Source: Fratercula arctica (lineage: Eukaryota > Chordata > Aves > Charadriiformes > Alcidae). From it: DNA of 64,000 bases. Made by a program: the position numbers and the translations under genes. The stretch covers positions 80,052,159 through 80,116,158 of the forward strand of contig CANTUZ010000004.1 in assembly GCA_947846985.1 (NCBI GenBank), read 5' to 3'. Shown piece after piece: positions 10,596-23,140 of the stretch (position 1 is its first letter; each line of letters begins with the position of its first letter). The notes beneath the pieces were generated by a model. That model saw nothing but the letters and a program-made list of their open reading frames with translations, was not told the origin of the DNA and did no database searches.

Positions 10596-11805
10596 CTGCA
10601 AAATAAAAAAGAGTAAAATCCTCAGTCACTGGGATCATCAAAAGTACTGATATCTCTTTACGATGTAATTATTGATGACCCAATAAAATCAGGAAAAAAA
10701 ACCCTGATAAAGATCCATTAGTTGCAACAGGGAATAGTATTTGCAACTACAGTCTCACCAAGCACCCAACACAACCATGAATAGATTCAATTACTGCATA
10801 ATTATTTTTTTGCCCAAAAGTTCTCATGTTGTTATTAGGAATTACCTGCAAAATCGACATGTATCACACTGTATTTAGTTGCCTGCTATATCTTCAGCTT
10901 ATCAGTCATTAAAAAGAAGCCAATCTAAACCCCCCTTTCCTGGTATTGAGTGTCTGTGTATTTTTTCCCCCCCCTGCCTTATATACTCAGCCAGAGAATT
11001 ATTTTCTTCTCCCATCCATCTAAAAACAGCATGGCCAGCAGGTCAAGGGAGGTCATTCTCCCCCTTTACTCTGCACTGGTGAGGCCACAGCTGGAATACT
11101 GTGTCCAGCTCTGGGCTCCCCAGTTCCAGAGAGACAGGGAACTACTGGAGAGAGTCCAGCGGAGGGCAACAAAGAGGATGGAGGGGTTGGAGCATCTCCC
11201 TTATGAGGAAAGGCTGAGAGAGCTGGGACTCTTTAGCCTGGAGAAGAGAAGGCTGAGGGGGGACCTTATTAATGTTTACAAGTATCTAAAGGGTGGGTTT
11301 AAGGAGGATGGAGCCAGACTCTTTTCAGTGGTTCCCAGTAACAGGAGGAGGGGTAACGGGCACAAGCTGGAACATAGGAAGTTCCCATCAAATATGAGGA
11401 AAAGCTTCTTTACGGTGAGGGTGACAGAGCACTGGAACAGGCTGCCCAGGGAGGGTGTGGGGTCCCTTCTCCGGAGGCTTTCAAGCCCCGCCTGGATGCA
11501 GCCCTGAGCGATGTGCTCTGGGCAATCCTGCTTTAGCAGGGGAGTGGGACGAGATGATCTCTAGAGGTCCCTTCCGACTCTGAAAAATTCCGTGATTCCG
11601 TGAAAGTGAAGTTGTCCTTGTCCTACTCAACACATTAATGTGCTGGGCAACGAAATACACGACTGGGAATATAGAGGAATACGGAGACAATTTCAGTGCT
11701 CTAATATAATAGTAAATATCATATTCTAAATAACTTTGTGTTATTTTATTGGTAATCAATTTAGATAGTAAATATTATCAATTCTTTGGGTTAATTTTGA
11801 CTTAC
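10596..11805 (-). other. WDR17: WDR17 intron 11
   Basis: About half is the CR1 copy at 11027-11604. The flanks are unremarkable. Confidence 0.8.
11027..11604 (+). mobile_element. CR1 LINE, 5'-truncated
   Basis: Encodes the reverse-transcriptase C-terminus in one long frame ([38 protein letters not shown], ending WMQP). It ends with the tail TTCCGTGATTCCGTGAAA. Relatively well preserved. Confidence 0.93.
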
Positions 11806-11892
11806 TTGTTGTTTTGACTCCAATCACAGCCAAACACAGCAGCCGGATGTTTGTACTTGTGAAGAACCTTGCCGTCGATGGTTCGAATAATA
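11806..11892 (-). CDS. WDR17: WDR17 coding exon 11 (residues 506-535)
   Basis: 87 nt, phase 2 at both ends. The acceptor is TTGGTTTCAG|TATT and the donor ACAA|GTAAGT. It reads CIIRTIDGKVLHKYKHPAAV then FGCDWSQNN and a split Lys. The terminal WD position is RT, a degenerate blade end; HPAAV replaces the usual GH start. Confidence 0.95.
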
Positions 11893-12813
11893 CTGAAACC
11901 AATTACAATGGAATATTAGGAGGAAAAAAGCATTTCGAGCAGGTTATCCAAAAGTCAAGTTTGATTCTGTGCAAATAAGTCAGATAGCAAAAAAAGTATA
12001 CAGAAAGGAGAAATCTTTATTCCTACAGACCCTCAACTACAAAGCTAACTATGGATTTCCCAACAAAAATTTAATTGGACTTTAATTTAAGGTCCCTGTT
12101 CCTTCAGAGGAGCTGTAAATATGCCCATGGTGGCACCTCCCTCCCTGAAAGGATCCTCAGAGCCCAAAATCTAAGTTGTAGCTTTAAGGTACAAATATAT
12201 TTTTTTGGGGGGGTTAAAAAAAAAAAACAAAACCTTGATCTTTTTTTTTTTCTAAAATTCATGCTCTTGTTATGTTTGAGCTGAAATAACATAGGTTGCA
12301 AAGGAGAAGAATGAAAAAGGATTTAAAATGTACTGTAACACATGCAAAAGTGTTCTCAATGGGCATTTGCAAGTTTTTACAAATAAATTATTATACTCCT
12401 GTAATTGTACAATTGCAATTACACTTTGGTCTAAAATAGCGATTCCTAGACCTTGAAATAACAAACTTTAAGAAAGTTTAAAAAACGAATACAAGTGAAG
12501 TGGGATAGCTTTTGAGACGTGTCCTCCATCTCTACAGATAAGAAACCTAGAAGGATATTCTTGCCTAAATAAAAATCAATTTTCAGTTTCACTATCAGAG
12601 TGTCTTAGACACAATTGCTTTCACAAACATCTCCTTTATTTTTTTTTTTTTTTTAAATGATGAAAAATATATCCTAACAAGTAGAGGAGATTAATATAAT
12701 CCAAGTTTTGGCCAATAAGAACAGTATCAAAACTAATCACTGATAGTACTGTCAAAGTTTACTGACGTGAGAAGTGCATTAGAAATTTACTTTTTTCTTC
12801 CAATAACACTCAC

Positions 12814-12896
12814 CAAAATCCATCACCGCTGCAGGTTGCTATTCTTTTGGAATCTTTATGACTCCAGGCAATGCAGAAGATTCCATTCTTTCCATG
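12814..12896 (-). CDS. WDR17: WDR17 coding exon 10 (residues 479-506)
   Basis: 83 nt, phase 0 in and phase 2 out. The acceptor is TTTTTTGAAG|CATG and the donor TTTTG|GTGAGT. It reads HGKNGIFCIAWSHKDSKRIA then TCSGDGF. These are the first strands of a WD unit, with SGDG at the usual Asp turn. The next Cys codon is split by the intron. Confidence 0.94.
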
Positions 12897-14046
12897 CTTC
12901 AAAAAATGCAAAATACCTATCAATAAGAAATAATTCACCCCTTTTTTCTCTCATCTATTGACTCAACTTTCTTTATTTTATTCTCCTATGGGCTTCAGCC
13001 CTTTTCTCCCAGTAAAGTACACGTGTGAAAAAACCACATTATAACAAGTCCCCCCAGTATAGCTGGGATATTTGAGAATCCAAGTCCAAAAAATTAGGAC
13101 TGAGAAGAGTCAGTAAAATTGCCATATTCTCCAGGATCCCAGGGACAAAACCAGGTTAAGTTGAAGAATGAGCAACCCATAACTATATGGACCAGAAGCC
13201 TGAATAGAGGTTAGCTCCTGCTTGGAATAACGAAGTCACCGGCCGTGAATAACTGTGGTGTGTGAAAACTTCAGTGTATCAGGATGGGTGTTTGAGAAAA
13301 GATGTTTAGTAGCACAAGTGCAAATTTTCCAAGTGTTAGTACTCAGGAACTCCCAAATGTATGTACGTATATTTGTTTTCTGCCCACCCCCCATCTCTGT
13401 CCTCTTAAAGAGCATCCTTTGTCCTCGGATACAGATGCCATGGTTAATTTTGCCGGTATAATCTGAAGATTACAGCCATATACTAAAAATACACAAACCA
13501 GAATAGAATACTACAACGCAGTATTAAATAGCTCCTTCTGCCAGTAACAATTTTGCTACTGTTCCAGGACTTGCAAATGCCTGCACAGATTTCAGGTAAC
13601 ACAGGGCGAGATTCTCAATACGGCACCCTTTTGGTGTGCCACAAAATGGAGCTTTATTGGTCTAGAATGAAATTTTTGTTCTGGGCCTTACGTTTGAAAA
13701 TACAGAACAACATTTTACATTTTGATACCCAGTTTAAAGTCTCTACCTCCATATACATTTACACGTTTAAGAAAGAGTCAGCTAAGCTTTTGCTGCGTAT
13801 CTCTACAGAACCAGTTTTAAGATAATGGAGACCATCTGGTGCTTCATCGTTCTCGTATCACAAACCCAGCCTGGGGAAGTAAAAATACTTCTGCCGCAGA
13901 GATAAACTGGCAGCTATATAATTCTTTCTATAGTTTTTTATATTAAAAAAACATACAAACTTAGACCCCATCTTTATTCATTGACACTAGAGGGAACGAC
14001 TAACTTGCATTTCATATAGAGAAAAAACGACGTGATCACATCTTAC

Positions 14047-14138
14047 CTCACTGAACCTGGTTATCATTTTGCCTTTTGGGACATCCCAGATGAAGGCACC
14101 GTTTCTGGATGTTGCCCCTGCTATGCAGTTCAGATCTC
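14047..14138 (-). CDS. WDR17: WDR17 coding exon 9 (residues 448-478)
   Basis: 92 nt, phase 1 in and phase 0 out. The acceptor is CTCTAAAG|GAGA and the donor GAG|GTAAGA. It reads DLNCIAGATSRNGAFIWDVP then KGKMITRFSE. It completes the blade begun in exon 8 with FIWDV. Confidence 0.95.
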
Positions 14139-16135
14139 CTTTAGAGAAAGATATTTGTAAGATCTCACAATAAATATAAGATCACAACATCGTTCGACTA
14201 ATATGTTTTTACTTTACATTCAAGAAATTTAATATAAAGAGAAGACATCAATGGCACATAAACAAGAGTTTTTCATAGTTTAAGGCCAGTATTTGATACT
14301 AAGTCACAAATATCAATTTTCACAAAAGTCTGACCTGCTTTTCTACATTTCTATTTTGAGGAAAGCGCAAAATAAAAGTTGTATTGTTGCAAAAAGCACT
14401 CTCAGTGCCTGCTGAAAGTCTTACAGTCAAGGTGACAAGAAAATAACGTCCGAGATGCATAGGACTCAAACTGAAAAACAGATACAATCTCAATGCTTCG
14501 AGCTGAAGGTTGTAGTAACTAGAGCATTTTCTTTTAAAGTTCCCTATGCACTAAGACAAATCGGGAAGAATGCACCAGAACATGTAACACTACTTTGTTT
14601 CCTTAATCCTGCAGCACCGCAGCACCTAAGGCCATCAAGAACGTACTTGAACCTGTAACCACACTCTACAGGATGGAAAATCTGAATATACAACTCCATA
14701 GTGAGAACCTGAGAACTGAATTCAGGCCTAATCCCAAAGCCACCAAATTCCTTCTCCTCACCACAGTGCCCCTCTATCCCAACGTAGCTATACTTTTCCT
14801 ACATACCTATATGGCACACTTATGTATAAATTCTGCCTGTCATTTTATACCACACTTCAGAGGCGGAAAACGCAATCTCTGCAGGATTGTCTAGAAAGGT
14901 AGATGTATAAGATGGAGAGAGATTCAGGTAGGAGAATGATAGGGAAAGAAAAGATTAATCACTATGTTCGAAGGTCTTTTGAGACCAAACACAAACGGTG
15001 GAATGCATTGGATTATATATTAGGAATGACAATATATTATAGTACAAGGTGGAGAGGAACTCTCTAGGAGTAAGGGATAGGAAAGAAGCAGGAAACGTCC
15101 GGTCTGGGATGGACAGGAACTTTGGACAGGATGGCAAGGAACTGAAGTTGAAGCAGGTGCTTCCAATTAGCTTAAATTTACTTAAAAAAAAATATCATAA
15201 TATAAGACTTGAAAAGCACCCCCCAGTGAATAAACTGCTCTCTCAATGTGAGATACTACTACAAACTGAATTTAAATTTCAAAACAAAGTAACAGAAAAG
15301 AAAACGCTGTATTTGATGTTGCGGTAATTTCCATACAGCAAGACAAATTATACGTGACGCGGAAGGAGGTGCAAGAGACTCTGAAATGAAAAAACGTGCA
15401 CATTCATTTCACACGTGCAAGCTACATTAAGCTTCCTATCACAAGATTTTTTTCCTGTCAGCTATTATTTCTTAGAGTTTAAAAGCACAGGAGAGAAAGG
15501 CAGCGAGCCGAATTATTTAGACTTATTTAAAATTGCATCTGCTGTCCAAAGAATTAAAAGACAAGAAAGCCGACCTCTCATCAACTACTGACACCAGCAA
15601 CTATCAGAAAGGCACCCCCAGGTTTCCCTAAGTGGGCTGCAGAAAAGTTTTAAGAAGATTTCCAACTGATTTCAGCGATTTCTCTACAAAAAAGTAGACG
15701 CTTTGCAGAAAAGGAACTCCCTGTTCTAACAGGGTAAAAGCAGAGCTCTTCCGTAATGAGAATCCTACACAAAGAAGGAAGAGAAAGAACTAAATGCATA
15801 TATTCCACTTTTTCAGCACAAAATAGAATGTGAATTCCTTTAATCAGCTGCTTCCCATGCAAGGAAAGTCTTTTCATCATCTGCGTAACGTAATGCTGAA
15901 AGGCTCCGGAGATTTTCCTCCCTCCGTTCTGACTCGGTGTGAAATACCGAGATGGTTCCTCATAAGGGTAACCCTCAACAAGGTCTGAAGCACTGAATTC
16001 TACAGGTTTCACCGATAATAGTTCGGTTCTGTTTAAACCTCCTAAGATACGTCTCTCTAAACCTTTTATAACACAAATTGCTGCTAGTCAATGCTAATTC
16101 AAAAACCATTTAGACCCAAAGCAAAATATTCTTAC

Positions 16136-16304
16136 CTGGAGCCCAAGAAATGGAATAAATAACCCCCTCATTACCAGGAGATGTGTAAACCGCTGTTAAA
16201 GTATTTATGTCCCACACTTTTATTGTGCCATCAAATGAAGCTGTAGCAAGAAGATCAGGGTTATCAGGTTTGAATTTGCAATCAAAGATGGTCTCAACAT
16301 GTCC
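16136..16304 (-). CDS. WDR17: WDR17 coding exon 8 (residues 392-448, WD blade)
   Basis: 169 nt, phase 0 in and phase 1 out. The acceptor is TTCATTTAAG|GGAC and the donor CCAG|GTAAGA. It encodes a textbook WD repeat: GHVETIFDCKFKPDNPDLLA, then TASFDGTIKVWDINTLTAVY and SPGNEGVIYSISWAP. GH, the structural Asp in FDGT and the terminal WD are all present. Confidence 0.97.
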
Positions 16305-17567
16305 CTTAAATGAAACAAATATTTAATCCATTTTTATTACATTTGATTTTTTTCAGAAGTCCAACTCTAGATCAAACTCTAAAATACATTGTATTATAAC
16401 CTGTCAGATCAATTAGGAGTTCTAAAAAACCTGGCTCATCAGTCAAAATTAAAAGCCATAAAACAGCTTGGACTGTAACGCTCCTCCCTTTCATAGATCA
16501 TTACTAAAGACAGAAAAATTCTGCGCCGAAACAACAGGGTGACGCAATGCCAGGGATTTGTTGGTATTTTCCATTGGAACCGAGTTGCTAATAAACAGAA
16601 CTTAAAATGTTAAGCTAAAAAAAAAAAAAAAAAGAAAAAGAAAACAAAAATATTTTTTTAAAAAAGAAATAATTTTGCCTTTTAGGCAAAAAGTATCTGA
16701 ATGAAAAAATAAAGCTTTGCATGTTGATCACGTTCTGCAAATTTTCTAGTATTCCGCTAATTTTTCTATGTTCTAAATACAGTCTATGCTCTATTGCAGT
16801 TTAAACTTCAATCCATTAGAAATTTCACATGTCAAGTGTTTGTTTTCTAAGACACATTTGTAGAATTTAACTTGACACACATATGAAAAACAGACAATAT
16901 GTAAGAATTTTTTTAAGCCTCAGTTGCTTTACAGGACCAGACCCATTAAAAATGGAAAACAAACATCAACTGCAGCCTTTACTCAAACAGGTGTGGGAGT
17001 ACAGCTGGGAATTATTCGCGTTTTTTCCAATGAAAAGGGAATGGGGAAAGAGGAAAAGAGTAAAATCCTCATGAATAACCAAAAGCCCAGCGAGGAAGAG
17101 GCTCATCTAACATGTGACAAACCCAGTTTTGAATTTCTACTGCAAAGAAGGTTTAGTAATTCGGTCTTTCTCATTTTAAACTGAATGACCTCGCTATCTG
17201 AGCTGCATGTATTTTCTCTCCGATTTGACTAGAACTTTTATTCTGGATTATAGAATACCACACAGATAATATTTCTGAGAAGGCCATCAAATTAAGATTG
17301 CAGTTAAAAAAAACCCAACATCTTTATTTTATATTTTTGTGTCTGGATGAAAACTGCCAGAATACTTCTAACACGATTCAGTCTTTTGCAATAAAGAATT
17401 ACTTTCAACTTCAGAACTCTCATTTTGTTACCTAGAAATTCAAGACTCTCTTTAATGACAGAATTAATTTACAGTGCTGTGAAGACTTCATTCTCCATTT
17501 TTTTTGCTGTTAGGAGAAAGCGTACAAGCCAAATAACTCTCATTGTAAAGACAGAGATGAAACGTAC

Positions 17568-17755
17568 CAAATCTCTCAGGAAATCCCATTTTTTGGCTCC
17601 CATGTCATAAAGCCCCACTCCCCCATCCATGAAGCAACAGACGGCGTGACCAGGAGGGAGAGAAAAGGCTTGGTTTTGGGTTAAAGTTGGAGGAGGAACA
17701 GCCTCGCTCGTTGAGGATGTATGGTGATTTTTCGTAGGATGCTGTGATGAACGTG
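17568..17755 (-). CDS. WDR17: WDR17 coding exon 7 (residues 329-391, inter-blade linker)
   Basis: 188 nt, phase 1 in and phase 0 out. The acceptor is TTTTTTTCAG|CACG and the donor TTG|GTACGT. It begins PRSSQHPTKNHHTSSTSEAV, a Ser/Thr/Pro-rich loop that looks unstructured. It continues PPPTLTQNQAFSLPPGHAVC and DGGVGLYDMGAKKWDFLRDL, returning to propeller sequence. As I recall the mammalian form, the first few residues differ while TKNH onward is conserved. Confidence 0.95.
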
Positions 17756-18101
17756 CTGAAAAAAATAAAGCAGAAGATATAAACAGGTAAGATTTTTTTT
17801 TTTTCCAATTAATAATAAGTAGCAATTATAAAGAGTAAAGTGCTTTGTATTCCAATGAGATTAAAACCAAAAGAAATGGAGAACTCCTGAATGAAGCCTT
17901 CCCTGCTAAAGAAGGACCTTACAAAGTGCTCGATGCTTTACACATTTGCCCCGTCCCTGGCACCAGAGGGTGCTAAGTTTAATAAAGAACTACAGAGACG
18001 CCACAAACTTACAGAGATCGACTCGGCTAGAACAAGAATCACAAACAAGATTCTCTTTACTTGCAGCCATTGCAAGGAATAACAATAAAAATTACACTTA
18101 C

Positions 18102-18224
18102 GCTTTTTCTTCGGAGGAGAACTTAGCACATGCAAACCATGGAAACCAGTTTTCTTCAATTTAAAATTATCTATAGGTGTTGTACGGGAAACATTCCAAA
18201 CACGTAACACACCAACCTGAGAAT
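18102..18224 (-). CDS. WDR17: WDR17 coding exon 6 (residues 288-329)
   Basis: 123 nt, phase 1 at both ends. The acceptor is AACCTCAG|ATTC and the donor AAGC|GTAAGT. It reads DSQVGVLRVWNVSRTTPIDN, FKLKKTGFHGLHVLSSPPKK and K. LRVWNVS is a canonical end of a WD blade. The basic tail PPKKK leads into the linker encoded by exon 7. Confidence 0.95.
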
Positions 18225-18937
18225 CTGAGGTTTGAAAAAAACAGACAAAACCCTTTTTTTTTTTTTCTATTTATTATTCTCTTTTTACTGTACACAGAGG
18301 TATGCAGTTTAAGGGCTGATTTAAACAAAAATACAATGATGAATTAAACTCTGAATCCTAAGAAGAATTTTATAAGCAGGCACTGTCATCTCCGTGGTAG
18401 TATCACCATTAACAACAAGAAGTATTAGCATTAGTTATTTAAACTTTAGTAGATAAACTCTATGGAAGCTCTCTCATTATAAAATATTCTCAGTGTCTCG
18501 CTTTCCGTATTCATTAGTTCTTCAATCTGAGTACTAACGTCTTTGGGGTAGAAAAGAGACAAGAAATAGTCATTTTTTTAAAAAAAATCCTTCTAAAAAT
18601 AGAGAAAGAAAAGCTGGGGAGCAAGAAGTGCTTTATTTTATTTTATTCCTATTCCCAAAGTAACTCTCATATTTGTTGCTAAAGTGTGCATGAGGAAAAT
18701 ATTATTTTGTATTAAAAAAATAAAGTCACTTGTTTATGAACCCAACAAATACAAAATAAGTACAAACTGCTCAGTAGTTTTCTGTTCTTTTCTACAGTTT
18801 AATGTACTTTTTTTGTACAATTCAGGCATGCTTCTATTTGTAGAAATGCTGAGAAACAGAAAGATCAAATTTGAAGTATCGATTTGGAAGACTCAGTCCT
18901 ATATTTATTACTTTTGCATGAATCGGGAAAGGCTTAC

Positions 18938-19189
18938 CTCCAGTTATAAACATTCCAGGTGCACTAGAAACCCAGGCCAAACACTGAACAGATGCCGCTG
19001 CGCTGGGAAAATTAAAAGTTGTGATACAGGACAGAGATTCCGAATCCACCAGTCGAATGCCGTTGTGGAGATTGGCAACCAGAAGGTAGTCAGTGGACAA
19101 AGGGTCCCACTCCAGTGCTGTGACTGGATCCTCTTCATCCGTTCCTTCCAGAGACTCGGGTCGTAAGACATGTTTCTGATTTTTAGAAC
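18938..19189 (-). CDS. WDR17: WDR17 coding exon 5 (residues 204-288)
   Basis: 252 nt, phase 1 at both ends. The acceptor is CTCCTAAAG|GTTC and the donor GGAG|GTAAGC. It reads SKNQKHVLRPESLEGTDEED, PVTALEWDPLSTDYLLVANL, GIRLVDSESLSCITTFNFPS and then VQCLAWVSSAPGMFITG. An acidic linker (EGTDEED) separates two WD units. The blade signature here is degenerate (RLVDSE in place of xxWD). Confidence 0.96.
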
Positions 19190-20231
19190 CTTTAGGAGCA
19201 CAAAAAAAAGAGATGATTATTTCAAAATGAAATCAAGTCTATTCTTTCAATAGTTACAAGGTTTATGACCACCATTTTTGCCTCTCCCTGAAATTTTTCG
19301 TAGCCTGCTCTACTCCCTGCACCACCGAAATGAATGACGTTGGCTTTGCAATATTCAACTTAAAGTAGTTCTGGCTCCATCAGATCCAACTTTCGTCTTA
19401 ATACAGCAGAAAATAAAAACTACTGTCAGGTTTATCAACATAATTTTATATATATATATATTTTTTGACCTAACAATTTCCATGAGTAAAGGCCTGCAGC
19501 ACAGCCAAAAATACAAGTTATTTAAGCAAATCTGCATACCACAGCAAAGACAGGCAAAATAAAAGCAGTAGAAACTAAGAAAAAAAAAATATTGTAGCAG
19601 TCAAAAAAGTGCTTATGAACAATTGCCTTTAGATTTTTTTCTCCCTCAAAACTACGTGTGCAATTATGAAGCGTTCATAGATTTTGAAGGCAGAAGAGGC
19701 CATTAAATACCTAATTCGAAACCTGCATAACAGAAGATATATCACTTGATGATCCATATTATCGAGAACCACAATTTTTAACATCACTTTTATTACCCAC
19801 TTTTTGTTTTTACAGAGAGCTGGCTCTTAGTTTTATAAGATCGTGTACAATCCAAATGAGAAATTAACAACACAGATCTGTATTTTTGAAGTTGTGGTCT
19901 TGTATTAAAACCCCCAAACTAATATTGTACCCCGTTTCTAGAAATAATGAATTGATATTTTCCATTTCTGATCTGATTTTCAATTTTGATAACGCAGAAT
20001 ACAATGAATTTGTCATATTATGATAAAAGCCAAGACCTACCTACATTCCTTAGTGACCGATGTAAAACAAAGCCTATTCCGAGACATACTGAAAAACAAT
20101 ATGCTGAAAAGTTTTTGTTCAGTGGGGAACATTCTGAATATTAAAATAACTCTCGTTATTATTTTCTAGGGAAAATGCTATTATATCTAGGGGAACTTTA
20201 TAACCCGGTTACCAGAAATAGGGGAAAGAAT

Positions 20232-20519
20232 TTAAGACTGCGCAAAAATTAGGAGCATAAACTGATTTCTCCATTCCATTGATATTTGTATATAAGACAA
20301 CTGGAAAAGTGCCGTTGTCTCTTTTGAAGCATCCGGAATAACAACAGGAATATCATCAGAAATAGCATCAGATAAATGCTTTACATTTGCCAAAACCATT
20401 GGGATTCCCAACTTGTTTAACAATGTCCCCTGCTTACTTTTCAGTTCGGAATGAAAATCACCATTCAAAGGAAAACCAGGACCTGACCAGAAGGCAGAAT
20501 GGTCGTTTTTCAGGTAGCT
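20232..20519 (-). other. Unidentified sense-strand open stretch in WDR17 intron 4 (95 codons)
   Basis: Open from just after an in-frame TAA to a TAA at 20232-20234, with no ATG near its start. The translation has balanced, protein-like composition, for example NKLGIPMVLANVKHLSDAIS then DDIPVVIPDASKETTALFQL. It is not part of the WDR17 protein as I remember it, since exons 4 and 5 join cleanly without it. It could be a decayed processed pseudogene, an unknown cassette exon ending in a stop, or chance. I do not recognise the protein. Confidence 0.25.
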
Positions 20520-23022
20520 TTACAAAAACTAAAGGCAAAAAGCTCTCGAGCGATCCAAGCCAGTCCCGTTCAAACACTCCAGTCCCAAGAGAGAACAACC
20601 AGCTGGTGAGGAGCAGGGAAATCAAGGAGCCCAGTTCTCCCTGGGCATTACAAATGGGGCTGGAACCAACACTGATGGAAACCCGAATTGTTAAATTTTA
20701 TTTTCCATTAAAAGGCGGCATCAGCCCTGTGAATCATTCAGCTGAGTCACAGGTCATTTAAGTGAGCTGTGCTTATTCTGGGAACAAATGAAAGGTAAAC
20801 TAGGACACAGCCTTGGCTCTACATGACTGCGCTGCCTTTCTTTAAAAATAGGGACTAATCTTAAATCCTTGCATGTTCTTCCTTCACACTGAATGTTCTG
20901 CTACAACAACAGATGGTCTGGAGTTAATGACAAGAAAGTACAGCCGCAAGAGAAAAACCTGAAGAGACAGCAACAAGGAAAAAAAAAAAACAAAACGGTG
21001 TGTCATCTACTAATTAGGCAGCAGCGAGGCAGAGCTGGGCGGGAAGAGGAGAGCCTTCCAGTCTGGAGTCAGGCACCCCCAACTTCCAAGCAATTCACGG
21101 GAACCTGTGGATGTTCAGGTTCTCTCAAGACAGTGTTTTGTACAATAGCATTTCACTTATCCTGCAAAAGGATTGAAACCTTTCAAAGTAAGGAATAGAA
21201 TTTTTTTTTCTTTTTTTTTTTTTTTTAAATTTATTTCACTCGGTGACAAACTCCGTTCTGTCCAACAAGCCGTGGCAGACATTCTGACAGGAGGTAAGGG
21301 AGGGCTGAACTTCAATCTCAAAGCAAAAAATTGGCTTTCTAGTCTTTATTGAGAAGTACCAATTCTTTGTGATCCCTCCCCTTTTTTTTTTTTTTTTAAA
21401 AAAAAGAGGGCCTACATTCATCCTTCTGATACCACTTTCTTCTAAGTATTGTTATTTTTTAAACGCTACTAATTACAAAAGTCAGATGAATTTCAACTAT
21501 AAATTGCAAACTAGAAACCCGCAGCTGATAAAACAGATCACTTGGATAAGCCTACATTTTCAATTACATCCGAATGTTAAGACACATATTAAAGTCATTT
21601 ATGAAAGTGTAACCACGGTAATGGTACTTATCTTTTATTACAATCATACAAGCTATTTTTCAATTTTAAATAATTTTGAAACATATTTTAATGAAATTAT
21701 CTGTTCACCAAAATTTTTGTGATCTATTCTGTAATACACCTGTGTTTTTACCTCAATGAATTCTTTGCCTTTTTCTAATAGCGTAAAGAAAGCAAGTTAA
21801 AAGAATACTAATACTGGTCTGCATTCTTTCAAAGTCATTAGGATTGCTCCAATGTAATTGTCTGAACCACAAGAATATAATCCTTTGAATTAAAATTTTC
21901 AAATTTCTTTGAAAAGAAATTCACTCTGAATGGCAGCTCTACGGTATTTCAGTTAGTGGTTGTTCTTGAACGCATCTGAATTTGTTGTAGTAATTTATCC
22001 CACAGTAAAATTTGCTACTCAGTTCCGACAATTAATTCGTAAGTAGACCTCTGCAGATCAGTGATTTTTTTGTTTCCTAAAATCAAATAAAAATCCTACT
22101 GGACTAAAAAGTTTTTTACATCCATTTCATTAAAAGAAGCGTGTCAAGGTTTGAAAAACACTTCATATGATCCAACAGAAAGCGTACTACTTTTCTTGAA
22201 TAATTTTGAGAAAGTGAAATTCTAAACAGTTTAAAAACAAAAAGCTGAAAAGTCCATTTTTAAAAGCCAAAGTGGAACATTTTCTTTTCAATTCCAAAGA
22301 ATGTATGAAGTAGAAGTAAACTGCACTGCTTAAATCCAGGATTTTCAGTGAGAGAGTTCTGACAAAGACTTTCACCCAACTGCGTATAAACTTTCAACTT
22401 CTTATTTCTCTGTTTGAAACCATTATCTAACATAAGTTAACAGGGAAAAAAAATTATGGTTAATTTATTTTTATTTTAAAGCGGTCTTAATGAACATATA
22501 TAATTTACAATACAATGAAAACTATCCAAAAGACAGAGCCAGGCAAAATTTCTGTGATAATCTAAACCCGATTTCAAGCTGATGCAAGTAGGTTTTCCCC
22601 CAGCAATAACGCATAATTTTCAATAAACAAAGTTTTATAGCAGCATAGGTGTGGTACATACGAAATTGCCACTGCTGCTACCTTTTTTAGCCAATATTAT
22701 ATTTGCATATGCAGACGATAATGGACATTTTAAACCCTTTTCCCTGTTATTTCTATTTTCATATTCACATCATTCTAGAGAAACCGTGAAAAGTCTCAGC
22801 TCGATACATATTTCGAGGTTATCGTATTAAAATAGATTTTCTTTTCCCAACGCCAATACTAATTCAGTCAGCGCTACTGAAGCAAGGGAATCTATTCTCT
22901 GTGACATCCTGAGTGACAGCTTAGCAGAGTGAACTGATGGAGAAGAAATTTTGCATAATACTATGTAAAATTAACACATTATTTAAAGAACAATTTTTCT
23001 CACCAAGTTGAAAATCAGTTTT

Positions 23023-23140
23023 TAGAATCACAGAATAGAATCGTTTAGGATGGAAGAGACCCTTGGGATCATTGAGTCCAACCATCAACTCCACTCTACA
23101 AAGTTCTCCCTTACACCATATCCCTTAACACCACTTCTCA
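23023..23140 (-). mobile_element. CR1 LINE 3' tail
   Basis: AGAATCACAGAATAGAATCG, then GGATGGAAGAGACCCTTGGG and diverged 3' UTR. Old copy in WDR17 intron 4. Confidence 0.8.

Larger units (their letters stand above)
11893..17567 (-). other. WDR17: WDR17 introns 7-10 (with exons 8-10 between them)
   Basis: Four introns: 11893-12813, 12897-14046, 14139-16135 and 16305-17567. They are AT-rich with homopolymer runs (near 12240, 12640 and 16617-16635). No LINE fragment and no further exon was recognised. Confidence 0.7.

Noticed and set aside
10950..11507. 185-codon ORF as a possible gene
   Set aside because: The translation is CR1 reverse-transcriptase C-terminus and ends at a CR1 3' tail, so it is a retrotransposon remnant.
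20387..20761. 124-codon plus-strand ORF in intron 4
   Set aside because: It partly overlaps the open minus-strand stretch, has no recognised domain and no splice context; likely chance.
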